Below the pieces are notes generated by a model, which was not told where the DNA came from, searched no databases, and saw only the letters and a program-made list of their open reading frames with translations. A stretch of 64,000 bases of DNA from Helianthus annuus (Eukaryota; Streptophyta; Magnoliopsida; Asterales; Asteraceae): the NCBI RefSeq assembly GCF_002127325.2, contig NC_035449.2, positions 78,406,693-78,470,692 on the forward strand, in the 5' to 3' direction. The translations under genes and the position numbers were made by a program. Below, one piece after another: positions 9,575 through 19,518 of the stretch; the stretch's first letter is position 1, and each line of letters opens with the position of its first letter.

Positions 9575-12500
9575 ATGGATCTATAGAGCAGCACCGGACG
9601 AAACACAGATGTTGATTTTGAAGAAGCTCGATCGATCGGTGATCATGTTCAATTATCTGCGTATCAGAGAGTTTCGATTGAGGATGTTTTAAATCCCGAA
9701 CCTGCAAATCGAAATCCAAATCGAAATGCAAGTACAAGTGGTGTAAATGAGTGTTCTAATGGTAATTATGTTAATTCAGATCTTTAAATTGTTCGTAGAC
9801 TTGTTTTGTTTAATCGTAGCAATGATTTTGCATTGTTGTAACTGTTTTGAAGTTTGAATGTTGAGTATAATTGATATGAAAGCAACATGTATAAGTTCGC
9901 ATGTTATGAGTCTTGCAATTCGCATGTGATGTTTATTCTAAATATTGATTTCGCATGTTATGATATAATAAATCGCATGTGTAAAACATATTTATCAAAA
10001 TCATCATTTTCACATGTTATGGTTCATACAATTCGCACATGTTGTTCTTATGATGAAATTATGGAGTTATTAATATATCGCATGTTAGGAGTCCGATAAT
10101 TCGCATGTGTTTTTCTTTTTTTTTATTTGATTTATGTAGATGAAAGGGTTTACACTCCGGAGGTTGAAGCATCAGCTACACCTGTGGTTGGAATGCAATT
10201 TACCTCTATTGAACAAGCATATGTGTTTTACCAATCATATGCTAAGTTAGCTGGTTTTTCTACTCGAAAAGGTGGTGAAGTACACAGTGGTGGTATAATC
10301 AAAACTTAGTATTTTGTTTGTTCTAAAGAGGGACATAAGCCATTGTGTATTGACGATGTTTATTCGAAGTCAAAAAAGCCATTCAAATCAAGGAGCAAGG
10401 GGACCATTAGAACTGGGTGCAAAGCTCAACTTATGATTTGCACGGTGGATGGTAGATTATATACAGTAAAGAGATTTGTTGATGGCCATAATCATAAGTT
10501 TGTATGTCCACACGATATTTATATGCTGCTAGCGTACAGACAATTGTCAGATGTCCAAGAAGAGATGATACGGGAACTAGGCACTTTAAACCTTGGCCCT
10601 GTCAAAGCTTTCCATATAATGAGAAAACGTTACGGTTGTTTCGAGAACGTTGGTGCCACGGTTGATGATTGCAAAAATTTTAGGAATCGAATTAACAGCT
10701 ATATAGGAGAATATGACGCTGACATGGTGATTAATATGTTGACCGACAAAAAACAGTATTTAGTTGATTATTCGTTTGAATATTCTGTTGATGATGACAA
10801 ACGTTTAACTAGTTTGTTCTGGGCCGATGGGTTATGCAAGTGTAACTTTATGGAGTTCGGGGATGTGATATCGTTCTATGCAACTTTCAAGACAAACAGG
10901 TAAGTGTTACATAAAATGGTTTTTATTTATTTTCTCATGTTATATGATTTCCTAAACTTGCAATATCGCATGTTAATATACATTGAAGAGTAGGTGTTTA
11001 ATATATCACATGTTATACTGTATATTTTCGCATGTGATATTTTGTCTATTTCGCATGTTACAATGTGTATTTCGCATGTGTTTGTTCAAGTACAAGATGG
11101 TGTTTGTTCCGTTCACTGGGATTGACAACCACTGTCGAAATGTAACCCTTGGAGCTGGGTTGTTGGCATCGGATAGCATTGAATCCTATAAATGGCTTCT
11201 GAATTCATTCATAAAGTCATTTGGTCGGCAGCCAAAGGTTGTAGTGACGGACCAAGACCCTGCTATGAAACAGGATATTGAGGAGGTTTTTTCTACCAGC
11301 AGACATAGATTGTGCATGTGGCACATAATGAAAAAAGTGACAGATAAGGTATAGCATGCTATATTGTCTTTCGTTAGCGTTTTTTTTATAATATAGATTT
11401 TGTTATAGGCTGATATAAAAATCATTTTTTTTGTATAGGATGGACACGAGTTGTGTAATAATGATGAGTTTAAAAGGAGGATGTGCGATATTGTATAGAC
11501 TGATTCCATTGATCCTAAAGAATTTGAGAGACAGTGGAAGTTGTTAATTATTGAGTACGGTCTTACACAAAATAAATGGATTGATGATATGTTTGCGATG
11601 AGATCCATGTGGATTCCAACTTTTTACTGGCACGAGCCAATGTCTAGACTTATGAGAACAATATCGAGATCAGAGAGTGAGAACCATTTTTTTTGCCAGG
11701 TGGCTAATTCATAACTCACTCTTGTAGAGTTTATGAATCATTTTGATGGTGTAATGGATGTCCAATGGTTCAATCATAGAAAGAATGATCACATTTCAAG
11801 ATATACTGAGCCTAATGATTGGAGCCAAACTACTTTGGAAAAAGATGTTGCTAAGACATACACCAGGTCTATATTCTTTGATCAGCAAATAGAGATATAT
11901 GGAACTATTACCGAATGTCTGCCGATGGACACCAAAATCGAGGGTCCACAGATAAGGATATCGTTGAAAGACTTTAAACCTCATGGAGATGGGTTATTAG
12001 AGGTATTATAGCATATATATTTAAAACATGCGATTTTGAAAACCTACATGCGAATTTCATACAGATCATGATTTTGCAATATGCGAATTTGATGTACGCA
12101 TGCGATTTTAAATTAATACAATTACATGATTTTTTAGACATGCGAAATTGTTCATTTACACATGCGATTTTAATTTTTAATATATTTTTTTTGGTTTTCT
12201 TAGGTGTGTTTCAAGAATCTTGAAAATGATATAACTGCACAGTGTAGCTGTTTGCGTTTTGAACAGTATGGGCTGCAATGTAAACACATCTATTTTCTTT
12301 TCAAGATGTTTGGTATTAATGAAATACCAAACAAATACGTTATGAAGAGATGGACAAAGGATGTGGTTCCAAATGAATTAAATGCCACGTTCGATGTAAA
12401 GGTGAATGATAAGGATGAGCAACAGAAGGCTAAACAGATTACTCGTGAAATCATCTACACAGGGGAGTATTTGGTTAGCAATTTGATTTCCGACCTTGAT

Positions 12501-12979
12501 CAACTTGTTTTAGTGAGGGATCAGATGAAGCAGATTAAAGAGAAAGTTGATTAGAGTCGTATAACCAAGCAGCTTGATCCAAAGTTTGACCGGTTTTCAA
12601 AGTTGATTGGTTACCAACAACTAGTAACTAATGCACCTCCTACTATCCGTGTGCCGGCTGGTATAAGAAAAAAAGGACATGGCTCGCATAAAAGGATTAA
12701 ATCGAAGAAGGAACAAATGATTAGCCGCAAAGGAAAAAAGTCAAGGACATGTAGTGTATGCAATGAAAAAGGTTATAATATATTCGGACTTGCGAGATAC
12801 TGAAAGGCAAACAAAAAAAGAAGATGAAGGGAGTCCATATTGAAAACGATTCCAGACACAAAGCCAACGAGGTCGAAGACGATGAAGAGGAAGATGAGTT
12901 CGAAGATTATAGTGGAAGTAGTGATGATGGCACTGTAGAAGAAGATCAGTGGGAGGAGGTTTCAGATGAGGAAGATTAA
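9575..12979 (+). pseudogene. FAR1/MULE transposase pseudogene, five exons
   Basis: Exons by splice sites and frame: 9575-9761, 10140-10899, about 11091-11348, 11439-12002, 12204-12979. Domains in order: FAR1 DNA-binding domain (YVFYQSYAKLAGFSTRKG, then a CKAQL and DGHNH block), MULE catalytic domain (VVVTDQDPAM), SWIM finger (CSC...CKH at about 12240-12290), a CSVCNEKGYN knuckle and an acidic tail ending VSDEED. The gene is dead: in-frame stops at 9584, 10307, 11496, 11712 and 12552, a frameshift inside the knuckle near 12780, and the first catalytic Asp of the expected FDATFKTNR block is Tyr (10877-10879). Proteins of this family are either DNA transposases or domesticated light-signalling factors; the inverted repeats favour the transposon. 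Confidence 0.85.
9897..11081 (+). repeat. TCGCATGT motif clusters in transposase introns 1 and 2
   Basis: Intron 1 (9762-10139) holds about eight and intron 2 (10900-11090) about six copies of TCGCATGT followed by TATG, GAT or GTT, at 20-40 bp spacing. The intervening exon 2 has none that I can find. All are in the gene-sense orientation here. Confidence 0.75.
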
Positions 12980-13205
12980 TTTTTTTTAATGTACATGCGA
13001 TTTTACAAGACAAACATGCGATTTCATACATATGAGTTTATATCATACAATCATGCGATTTAGTATGTAAACATGCGATTTCATATGCATCACTATATAA
13101 GTAGGTTACATGCGATTTCACTTTGTTTTCATTTTAGTACATGCGATTTTGAGTTATCTTGTTTTTTTTTTTTGTGACAAAGATGTCTAAATCATTCATG
13201 CAATT
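12026..13205 (-). repeat. ACATGCGATTT motif clusters in intron 4 and 3' flank
   Basis: The same word in the opposite orientation: about seven copies in intron 4 (12003-12203) and seven more between 12992 and 13205 after the stop. Exon 5, between these clusters, lacks it. Confidence 0.75.
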
Positions 13206-13315
13206 TATATTATAATGAAGTAGAAGTTGTCTTCAAAACTTGTACCAAAAACATAAATATAAAGAAGTTGTTATTGTCTAACACAAATAAAACCATAAAA
13301 CCATTAAACAGAAAT

Positions 13316-13656
13316 CTAGTTACTTGAAGCAAATATTTGGTCACGTTCAATCGAGCTGAACTCCATCTTCTCTTTCACAGTGTTTAGAGCGTCTTTCAGG
13401 AAAGAGAATGTTAAGTCATCAGCTCGAGACTGTTCCTTCATGTGATTCAAAGCTGCGTCCTTGAAGCTTGATGGTTGTTCATTAAGTAGTCTCTCCCACA
13501 TCTCTTGATTTTTCTTGATTTCTTCATGAATCTTCCCCTGCACATCAGAATCAAATGAGAAGAGGTGACATCGGTGCTTATTTCTGTCAACGTGCGAGTT
13601 GACAATAGTTCCTTTATTGCAATGTTTTTTATCTGTTGTGAATCTTCAGATGACAT
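13316..13656 (-). pseudogene. Small helical ORF convergent to the transposase
   Basis: Minus-strand frame opening with ATG in a good AAAATGTC context (13654-13656), rich in Lys, Glu and Ser, and ending at 13316 with a charged helical segment (IHEEIKKNQEMWERLL, then LNTVKEKMEF). The first part (13656 to about 13545) and second part are in different frames. The switch lies at a TTCTGATGTGCAG/G splice-acceptor-like site, so there is either a frameshift or a damaged intron. A TATAAAA box lies about 70 bp upstream. It is tail-to-tail with the transposase inside the same inverted repeats. I do not recognise the family. A mudrB-like companion gene is an analogy of position only. Confidence 0.5.
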
Positions 13657-13724
13657 TTTTGTTGGTGTGTTTCGTGTGTTTTTGTGTTCAGTATCTTAAC
13701 ATGGAAGGTAGTTATCTTTGGGTG

Positions 13725-13731
13725 TTTTATA
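13725..13731 (-). promoter_or_regulatory. TATA box for the convergent small ORF
   Basis: TATAAAA on the minus strand about 70 bp upstream of the ATG at 13656. Confidence 0.45.
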
Positions 13732-13949
13732 TTAAAATAGTAAATTTATTATGTAGGTAGGGTGGTAAGTTCAGTAGTATTTATGGTAAAATTGATCATA
13801 ACAAGTCACATTTCAGTCACATCAGTTATAAATTCATTTTTTTATATATAAAATAGTTAGTTTTTAATTTTTTTAATTATCAATTCATAATTTTTTGTTT
13901 TTGCATTTTAGGACAAAGTTGCATGAAATCATCAACTGCATTTTTTTTT

Positions 13950-14260
13950 CAAAATCGCATATGATTCGAAAACAAATTCGCACACTTTAAGAAACCACAG
14001 ACAACTTCACTTTCTAAATCTCTAAATCGCATGTGTTTTAAAATAGAATTTGCACACTATAAGTAATCTCAAACATTATTAACTTTTTTTAGAATCGCAT
14101 GTGTAAAAACAAGAATTCGCACAAGATAAGAAATCTTCAACATGATTTCCATTTTTTAAAATCGCATGTTATAAAAAATGATTTCGCACACTATAAAAAA
14201 ACAAAACCTTTCTTTTTGTATTGAATGGTTTTTCGCACGTTCAATATGTATTTCACATAT
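13950..14260 (+). repeat. TCGCATGTG / TTCGCACA motif cluster near the right end
   Basis: Alternating AATCGCATGTG and ATTCGCACAC words, about ten in 300 bp, upstream of the right inverted repeat. The orientation flips back relative to 12026-13205. Confidence 0.7.
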
Positions 14261-14569
14261 TTATAATTTTCAACCTGCATCATCTTCTTCGATAGACGGT
14301 CTATCGATTTGTTTATGTTCTGAACTTCCAAAATCATCATATATGAAATCGCAAAAGGAGGTTGGTTAATAAGAATCTTACACTGTTGTATTTGATTTTA
14401 TGGATCGAATTTTGATTAATGGTTGAATTTTCGAATACGATTTTGAAATTAAGATTCAATTCTCCGGCGGTTACAGGGATTAAGATATCGTAATGACGAT
14501 TTTAACCTTTTTTCAATATTTGAATAGATTAGTTTGGCTAATTTAATGACTTAAATTGTTTTGATGGAT

Positions 14570-14636
14570 TGAAGATCCAATGGTTGAGAATATCGCGTAC
14601 GTAATGTAGGATAAGTGGTATTGTACGTTAACCGGC

Positions 14637-14639
<3 letters not shown>
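14570..14639. repeat. Right terminal inverted repeat of the MULE
   Basis: Inverse partner of 9302-9371. It ends against the right AT tract. Confidence 0.6.

Positions 14640-14676
<37 letters not shown>
14640..14676. repeat. (AT)n microsatellite, right side of the MULE
   Basis: About 37 bp of AT at the right border of the element, counterpart of 9223-9301. Confidence 0.95.
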
Positions 14677-14678
<2 letters not shown>

Positions 14679-14850
14679 CAACTCAATATATTAAATAACA
14701 TTTATTAATTTCACGTAATTACAGCGTAGGGTGGAACGTGAAGGGAAAGCTCAAGTTGTAACATTATCCCAAAGTTGAAAGAAATTTTGTCCCGAAATTT
14801 AGTGTGCAGTTACTGAAAAAACTAGTGTAGTTAGGTGTTTTCTTGGGATG
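14677..14850 (-). mobile_element. Fragment of a Tekay-type 3' end (minus)
   Basis: From about 14750 this matches the stretch next to the LTR in element T (38825-38940): CAAGTTGTAACATTATCCC, then GAAATTTTGTCCCGAAATTT, GCAGTTACTGA and a final GGATGTTACA. That is the polypurine-tract side of a minus-strand Tekay element, cut off from its body. Confidence 0.6.
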
Positions 14851-15240
14851 TTACAGAAAGCCCCCCAGAAACCATTCCCGACATGGAGGGAAAATGGCGA
14901 AAGTGTCACCCTGCTTCAAACCCCATACAGGGGCATGGACCTCGTTGGTGCGACTTTCAGTGTAAGACCTATAATAATAGTCCCCCAAAGTATCCTCAGG
15001 CCAGATTGGTGAAGGTTCTCTATGTTGGGCTGGGAAAGAGCTAATACCTTCACCACCCGCGCCAGCAGCACCCTTTTGCTGTGTTTCAGACTGAACTCCC
15101 TTATGGGCTGCATCACCCTCTTCATGAACCTCTTGAGCAGGATCTTTGACCGTTTTCATAGGTTTTTCAACCTCAATTGTCGCATCTTGCTCAACTTCAG
15201 CTTCAACCGGTTTCTCAACCTCTGCAGCTTTCTCACCTGT
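14851..15240 (-). pseudogene. Fragment of a gypsy-associated plant protein
   Basis: A 130-codon open minus-strand frame with an acidic, repetitive N-part (VEKPVEAEVEQD, VEKPMKTVKD) followed by PEDTLGDYYYRSYTE, HAPVWGLKQGDTF and CREWFLGGF. I recall this C-terminal signature from proteins annotated as putative gypsy-type transposon domain proteins in composites; that is memory, not a search. It is truncated at both ends: LTR sequence begins at 15241 and Tekay debris at 14850. No start or stop of its own is credible. Confidence 0.5.
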
Positions 15241-16185
15241 TGTGACACCCGACAATTTAGGCCAGTACCGTACTATAATGACACGTGTAGTGACTGAATA
15301 ATAATAAGATCTTACTAGATATATTGTTATTTAATAATAACAAAATTTTGGTCAATCCAAACTAAATTAGAAAGTCAGTTGGCAATGAAAAGATAAGTGC
15401 TTATCGCGTAACGAACAAAATGCGAAACGAACGTCGGTGACCGCCCGGATAATATTAAAATCCTAAAAATATTCAGTTATGATTGAAATCCTGTTTCCAA
15501 TCATAATCGTGAAGAAAAATTAATTAAAGCGCTTAAAATTCTTATTTTGCGAATTTAAGCACATATCGCGCGATACCGCGTATATACTGCGAAACGTGAA
15601 TAACGCAGTCAATCTGGAATGACAAAATATTATTCAGTAATATTTTAGTAGGATTTATAATTTAATAAAATAATTTTTAAAAGCATTAAAGTGCGATAAA
15701 ATGTCAGATAAAATACCCGGTAAACAGTAAAATACCTGCTTTTTACTTGCATTATGTGTATATATTATATGTATATGTGTGATATGTGAGAGAGGTGATA
15801 GGTGGCGGCATTGGTGATGCCCACCTCTCTCTTGTTTTGTGCAATTTGACAAGTGTAATGCATGCAACCAAATCTAATCTTTTCAAATCAAAGCAAATCA
15901 CCTAAAATCTTCTCAAGACCATCAAACAAATTTCATATCTTCCTTCCTTCATCACTCACGGCCGAAACCACCTACACACTTCCACTTTTCAAAATTTCAA
16001 CTCATTTTCATGAAGATCATGGCCATTTCAAGCAAGTCTTGATTCCCTTTGAAGATCAAAAGGTGATTCCAAGGAGATTTCAAAGAGGAACAAGCTCATT
16101 ATCATAAAAAACCTCATCATCATTCCATTTTCATAGTTGAAAGGTTTAAAAGAGGAACAAGCTCTTTTAAAGAGGAACAAGCTCT
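15241..16185 (+). mobile_element. LTR 5' fragment of another gypsy-type element
   Basis: Begins TGTGACACCCGACAATTTAG at 15241, a typical LTR start, then AT-rich sequence with several GCGAAAC/GCGATA words. It ends without a visible CA terminus at the microsatellite near 16186. AGAGGAACAAGCTC occurs three times (about 16083, 16151, 16172). The frame 15862-16107 lacks any family motif. Confidence 0.5.
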
Positions 16186-16212
16186 CACACACACACACAC
16201 ACATATATATAT
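16186..16212. repeat. (AC)n(AT)n microsatellite
   Basis: Compound simple repeat at the junction between the LTR fragment and the next repeat. Confidence 0.9.
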
Positions 16213-16752
16213 AGGGTCAGGATTTAGAGAGAACGATGAAAAGTGTGAGAACGGTGAGAACGATTTTGGTGGTGACATGTGGCATTGATGCTAAATTACA
16301 CTAAGGTGTAATATTGTCAAAAACCCACTCATATGAACTGGGTTTTCAAATAAAACGCCATAAAAACACCCAATTCAGAAAAACGCCATTAAAATACCTA
16401 GTTAGAAACGCCATAAAACACCCAGTTCAAAAAAACGCCATGAAAAAACTAAGTTGAAAATGCCATAAAACACTCAGTTCAGAAAAACACTATGAAAATA
16501 CCTAGTTAAAATGCCATAAAAACACTTAGTTCAGAAAAACGCCATGAAAAAACGCCTCATGAAACCCAGTTAATTTTTTTCGAAAAGTATTTCAATAGTA
16601 TACTCGTTGGAAAGATAAAAAACGCTGAGTTTTATGGTGTAATTTTTTCGAAAAATAATTACGTATAAAAAAGTTATTGTCGTTTAAATATGATGGGGGA
16701 AAATGGCATGTGATTAGCATGTGAACCTTTGTTTGGATCTTCCTATTTTACC
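16213..16752. repeat. Repeat with degenerate AACGCCATAAAAACACC array
   Basis: Starts AGGGTCAGGATTTAGAGAG followed by GTGAGAACGGTGAGAACG. Between about 16330 and 16570, words like CCCAGTTCAGAAAAACGCC and ATGAAAATACCTAGTT alternate at about 33-40 bp. It resembles short non-autonomous elements common in plants, but the right end is cut by element C at 16753, so its class is open. Confidence 0.55.
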
Positions 16753-17492
16753 TGTTTTGGTCAAAAATTACAGAAGCAATTTAGTGATCAAATTAGTTAA
16801 GTGAGGTAGTGTGCTAGAAATATGCGTTGTAAATATGCTGATTAAGTTATTTGTAAAAACAGTTGGAGGATACGGCTCAGGATATAGAGCTGTATCAATG
16901 ATCAAACAATGAGCAAAAAAGGTAAAGGGTGACACCGGATATACGCGGAAAGCCCTTGATCAATCTAGATCGCCGGCACAAAACCTCGGGAGCTGACAAT
17001 CGCAGCTGCCTTGTTCTTCAATTGATTCAAATATCAGGATACAGTGCAGGATGTGATGCGGATCAACTAGGTGTTATAAGATAATTCGAGTACAAGTGTT
17101 TATGTGTAGTGATTGCTAGCAGCTAGAGTGTAAATTATGCGAATGAAAGTGAGTGCCTTAACTTGATCCGATCCATCTATTTATAGTAAAAGAAATTTAA
17201 CAAACTACCCTATTAAACCGGGATTCGGCGGATATTCCCCATTCGAACGTTGTAGACCTGGTCTTTCGGGTTCAACGTCTCCATTCCAACTGATTTGCCC
17301 GAGTCTTAAGGGGAAGAAGTCTTCTTGAATGTTGGCGACTTGTAACTCTTAATCTGCACGTGGTTAATTCACTTAATACCAGGATATCGCACCAGGATGT
17401 TACCAATATCCTGATCCGGTATCCTGATCACAAGTATACAATCAAAAGCAGAATATTGGTCAGGATATAAGCTCAGAAAATGACCCAAAACA
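16753..17492 (-). repeat. 3' LTR of element C
   Basis: 740 bp; minus-strand sense starts TGTTTTGGGTCATTTTCTGA at 17492 and ends GACCAAAACA at 16753. It has the same layout as the LTRs of A and B, including a TATAAATA box (minus, 17078-17085) preceded by TTTTAC. The words CAGGATA/TATCCTG are frequent throughout. Confidence 0.85.
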
Positions 17493-17502
17493 ATTGTCCC
17501 TA

Positions 17503-17542
17503 AAGTATATCTGTTGGTATACCGATCCAGCGGATATATTTT
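17503..17542. repeat. Hairpin next to the polypurine tract (C)
   Basis: TATATCTGTTGG, then TATACCGAT, then CCAGCGGATATA forms a near-perfect inverted repeat immediately internal to the LTR and PPT. The same hairpin is found at 31211-31248 (B) and 28640-28678 (A). Confidence 0.7.
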
Positions 17543-17754
17543 AAAACTCTATCTCCTGGATCGAGGCAATTTAAAACGGAATGACGATCAAGATAGCAAT
17601 GTGTAACTTCCAGCGCGGTTTTCACTCGATGGATATCTATTATGCACCTATATCTTCTCTCTTTTTGTTTGAAAACCAGATATCATCAACGGAGTCTCCA
17701 GGTAATTCCTTACTTCTTCTTCATTTCCTGTTAATTTCTTTTCCCTTACTTGCA

Positions 17755-18662
17755 ATGGCCACTAGAACTTTTTCTCAAACCGGCGAATCGTCCGAGACCT
17801 TTATCCAGCAAAATCTTCTCAAAAATCCTGAGAAGGAGATTTGTGCTTTCGATAACGCAGGCATTGCAGCGCTGAGAGCCTCCGGCGCTTTCCCCGATGG
17901 CACGGTCTTTAGACCATTTGACCGATCAATTCGATCGGACGTCTCTTCTTCTGATTGGGTCTGCTTTCCGGCATAACCTTTCTCGCTAGGTCTTCGATAC
18001 CCATTTCCCGAGTTTATGATGCAATTTTTTCGAACCACTGGTATTTCCTTTGCACAGACCATGCCCATGGTTTGGAGAGTACTGATTGTACACAACCAAA
18101 TCAAAAATCTTCATTGTCCTGACCTCTGCATCGAGGATATCCCAATCGCCTACCGCCTCCGGTCACATGGTTCTAGTCGATTCTTGCTTTTTTCAACTTC
18201 CAGTAAACCCCTCATCCTTAAAGCCACCAAAAACGAAGATGGATGGCAACGCAAATTCTTTTTCGTCATGCGAGATTCCATCTACGAGGGTGCTAGTCTT
18301 CCGGTGGAGTGGTTAACCACCGGTAGGGTTTAGGGCTTCAGACACATCCATAGACACTTTCAAGCTTTTGTTCCGTGCTAATATTTTTTCATTTGGGCTT
18401 CTTCGCAGTGAACTTTAAGGAAGTAGCTCCCCCTCCTGCAGAATCTGAGAAAAGGATCAAAACAATTTACCAGCTACGAGAAGGTCATAGGAGTTTCTCT
18501 ACACACATCCCAAGTTCCAGCCAGTATTCATCATCTGAAATGTCTGGTAAGAGTCATTGTGTTATATAATTAATTAACGCAATATAACGAAAGAGTAATA
18601 AGGATTTAGAATTCCCCCTTTATGCAGCACCAGCCAAGATCCCAGAAGTTTTCGATCTTGAG
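17755..18662 (+). pseudogene. Antisense-strand gene (aORF) of C, exons 1-3 start
   Basis: Gene on the strand opposite to C's pol, between integrase and 3' LTR, as in Tat-lineage elements. Exon 1 17755-18322 (568 nt) starts MATRTFSQTGESSE and holds the PF04195-like block (DWVCF, then YPFSLGLRYPFPEF, then AQTMPMVWRVL, then YRLRSHGSSRFLLFST). Exon 2 is 18409-18546 (138 nt). Exon 3 starts at 18628 and is cut at 18662 by element A. A TAA at 17974-17976 interrupts exon 1, and PF04195-type similarity is recall. The second half is at 29445-30324. Confidence 0.8.
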
Positions 18663-19414
18663 TGTTATGGGTCATTTTCTGAGCGTACATATCTTGAGTA
18701 ATATCCTGCTTTTGGTTCCTTGCTTGTGATCAGGATACTGGATTAGGATATTGCTAACATCCTGGGTGATATTCTGGGGTTAACTAAATTAACCACGTGC
18801 AGGTTAGATGCTGTGGGTTACTAATGGTCAGATGGACTTCTTCTCCTCAAGACTCGGGCGTATCTGTTATGTGAGAGACGTTGAACCCAAAAGACCAGGT
18901 CTACAACGTTCGAGTGGGGAATATTCGCCGGATCCCGGTTATTTAGGATAGTTTGTTGCATTTCTTTTACTATAAATAGATGGGGGCGGATCAGATTAAG
19001 GCACGCAATTTCTCACACACACTCTCGAACACTTTTGCTCTCTAGCTCACTGCAAACACTAGACACAAACACTTATATTCGAATTACCTTGTAACACCTA
19101 GTTGATCCGCACCACATCCTGCACTGTATCCTGATATTTGAAGTAATTGAAGAACAAGGCAGCTGCGATTGTCAGCTCCCGAGGTTTCGTGCCGGCGATC
19201 TAGATTGATCAAGGGCTTTCCTCGTACATCACGTGTCAACCTTTACTTTTTTGCTCATTGTTTGATCATAGATACAGCTCTATATCCTGAGCCGTATCCT
19301 GAAAGTGTTTTTGTAATTAACTCAATTAACATATTTTTCACACACATTTCTAGCACACTACCTCACTTAACTAATTTGATCACTTAATTACTTCAGTAAT
19401 TTTTGACCAAAACA
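18663..19414 (+). repeat. 5' LTR of element A
   Basis: TGTTATGGGTCATTTTCTGA to TTGACCAAAACA. TATAAATA at 18971-18978, then a leader with CACACACTCTCG. It differs from the 3' LTR at about 20 of 752 positions by eye. Confidence 0.93.
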
Positions 19415-19415
19415 A

Positions 19416-19435
19416 TTTGGCGCCCACCGTGGGGC
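19416..19435 (+). other. Primer-binding site of element A
   Basis: TTTGGCGCCCACCGTGGGGC directly after the LTR. Tat-lineage elements commonly have a TGGCGCC-type site here. The same site, minus strand, lies beside B's right LTR at 58342-58361. I did not assign the tRNA. Confidence 0.7.
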
Positions 19436-19518
19436 AAGTGGTGCTGTTTCTACTAAAAACTTTTGCAAAATCATTACTTGGTTTTCTATTTTCAAAACTT
19501 TTTGCTACACTATTTTCA

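Larger units (their letters stand above)
9302..14639 (+). mobile_element. Mutator-like element with FAR1-type transposase
   Basis: A 5.3-kb unit bounded by AT tracts. Its two ends are imperfect inverted repeats: the left has ATCGTACATTACATACGCGA (about 9328-9349), and the right, read on the minus strand, has ATCCTACATTACGTACGCGA. It carries a five-exon transposase relic on plus, a small convergent ORF on minus, and many TCGCATGT motifs in introns and the 3' part. MULEs carry MULE-domain transposases of the FAR1/FHY3 kind, which fits. The exact ends and target duplication cannot be resolved inside the AT repeats. The transposase stops show it is inactive. Confidence 0.75.

Noticed and set aside
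9575..12979. Domesticated FAR1/FHY3 host gene
   Set aside because: Five in-frame stops, a frameshift and a lost catalytic Asp, all within inverted repeats, show a decayed transposon gene instead.
9302..14639. Helitron instead of MULE
   Set aside because: No Rep/helicase protein and no TC...CTRR ends; the transposase is FAR1/MULE type and the ends are inverted repeats.
19417..19518. Earlier start of the gag of A at a TTG
   Set aside because: It overlaps the primer-binding site and has no ATG; the ATG at 19519 is the natural start, as in B.
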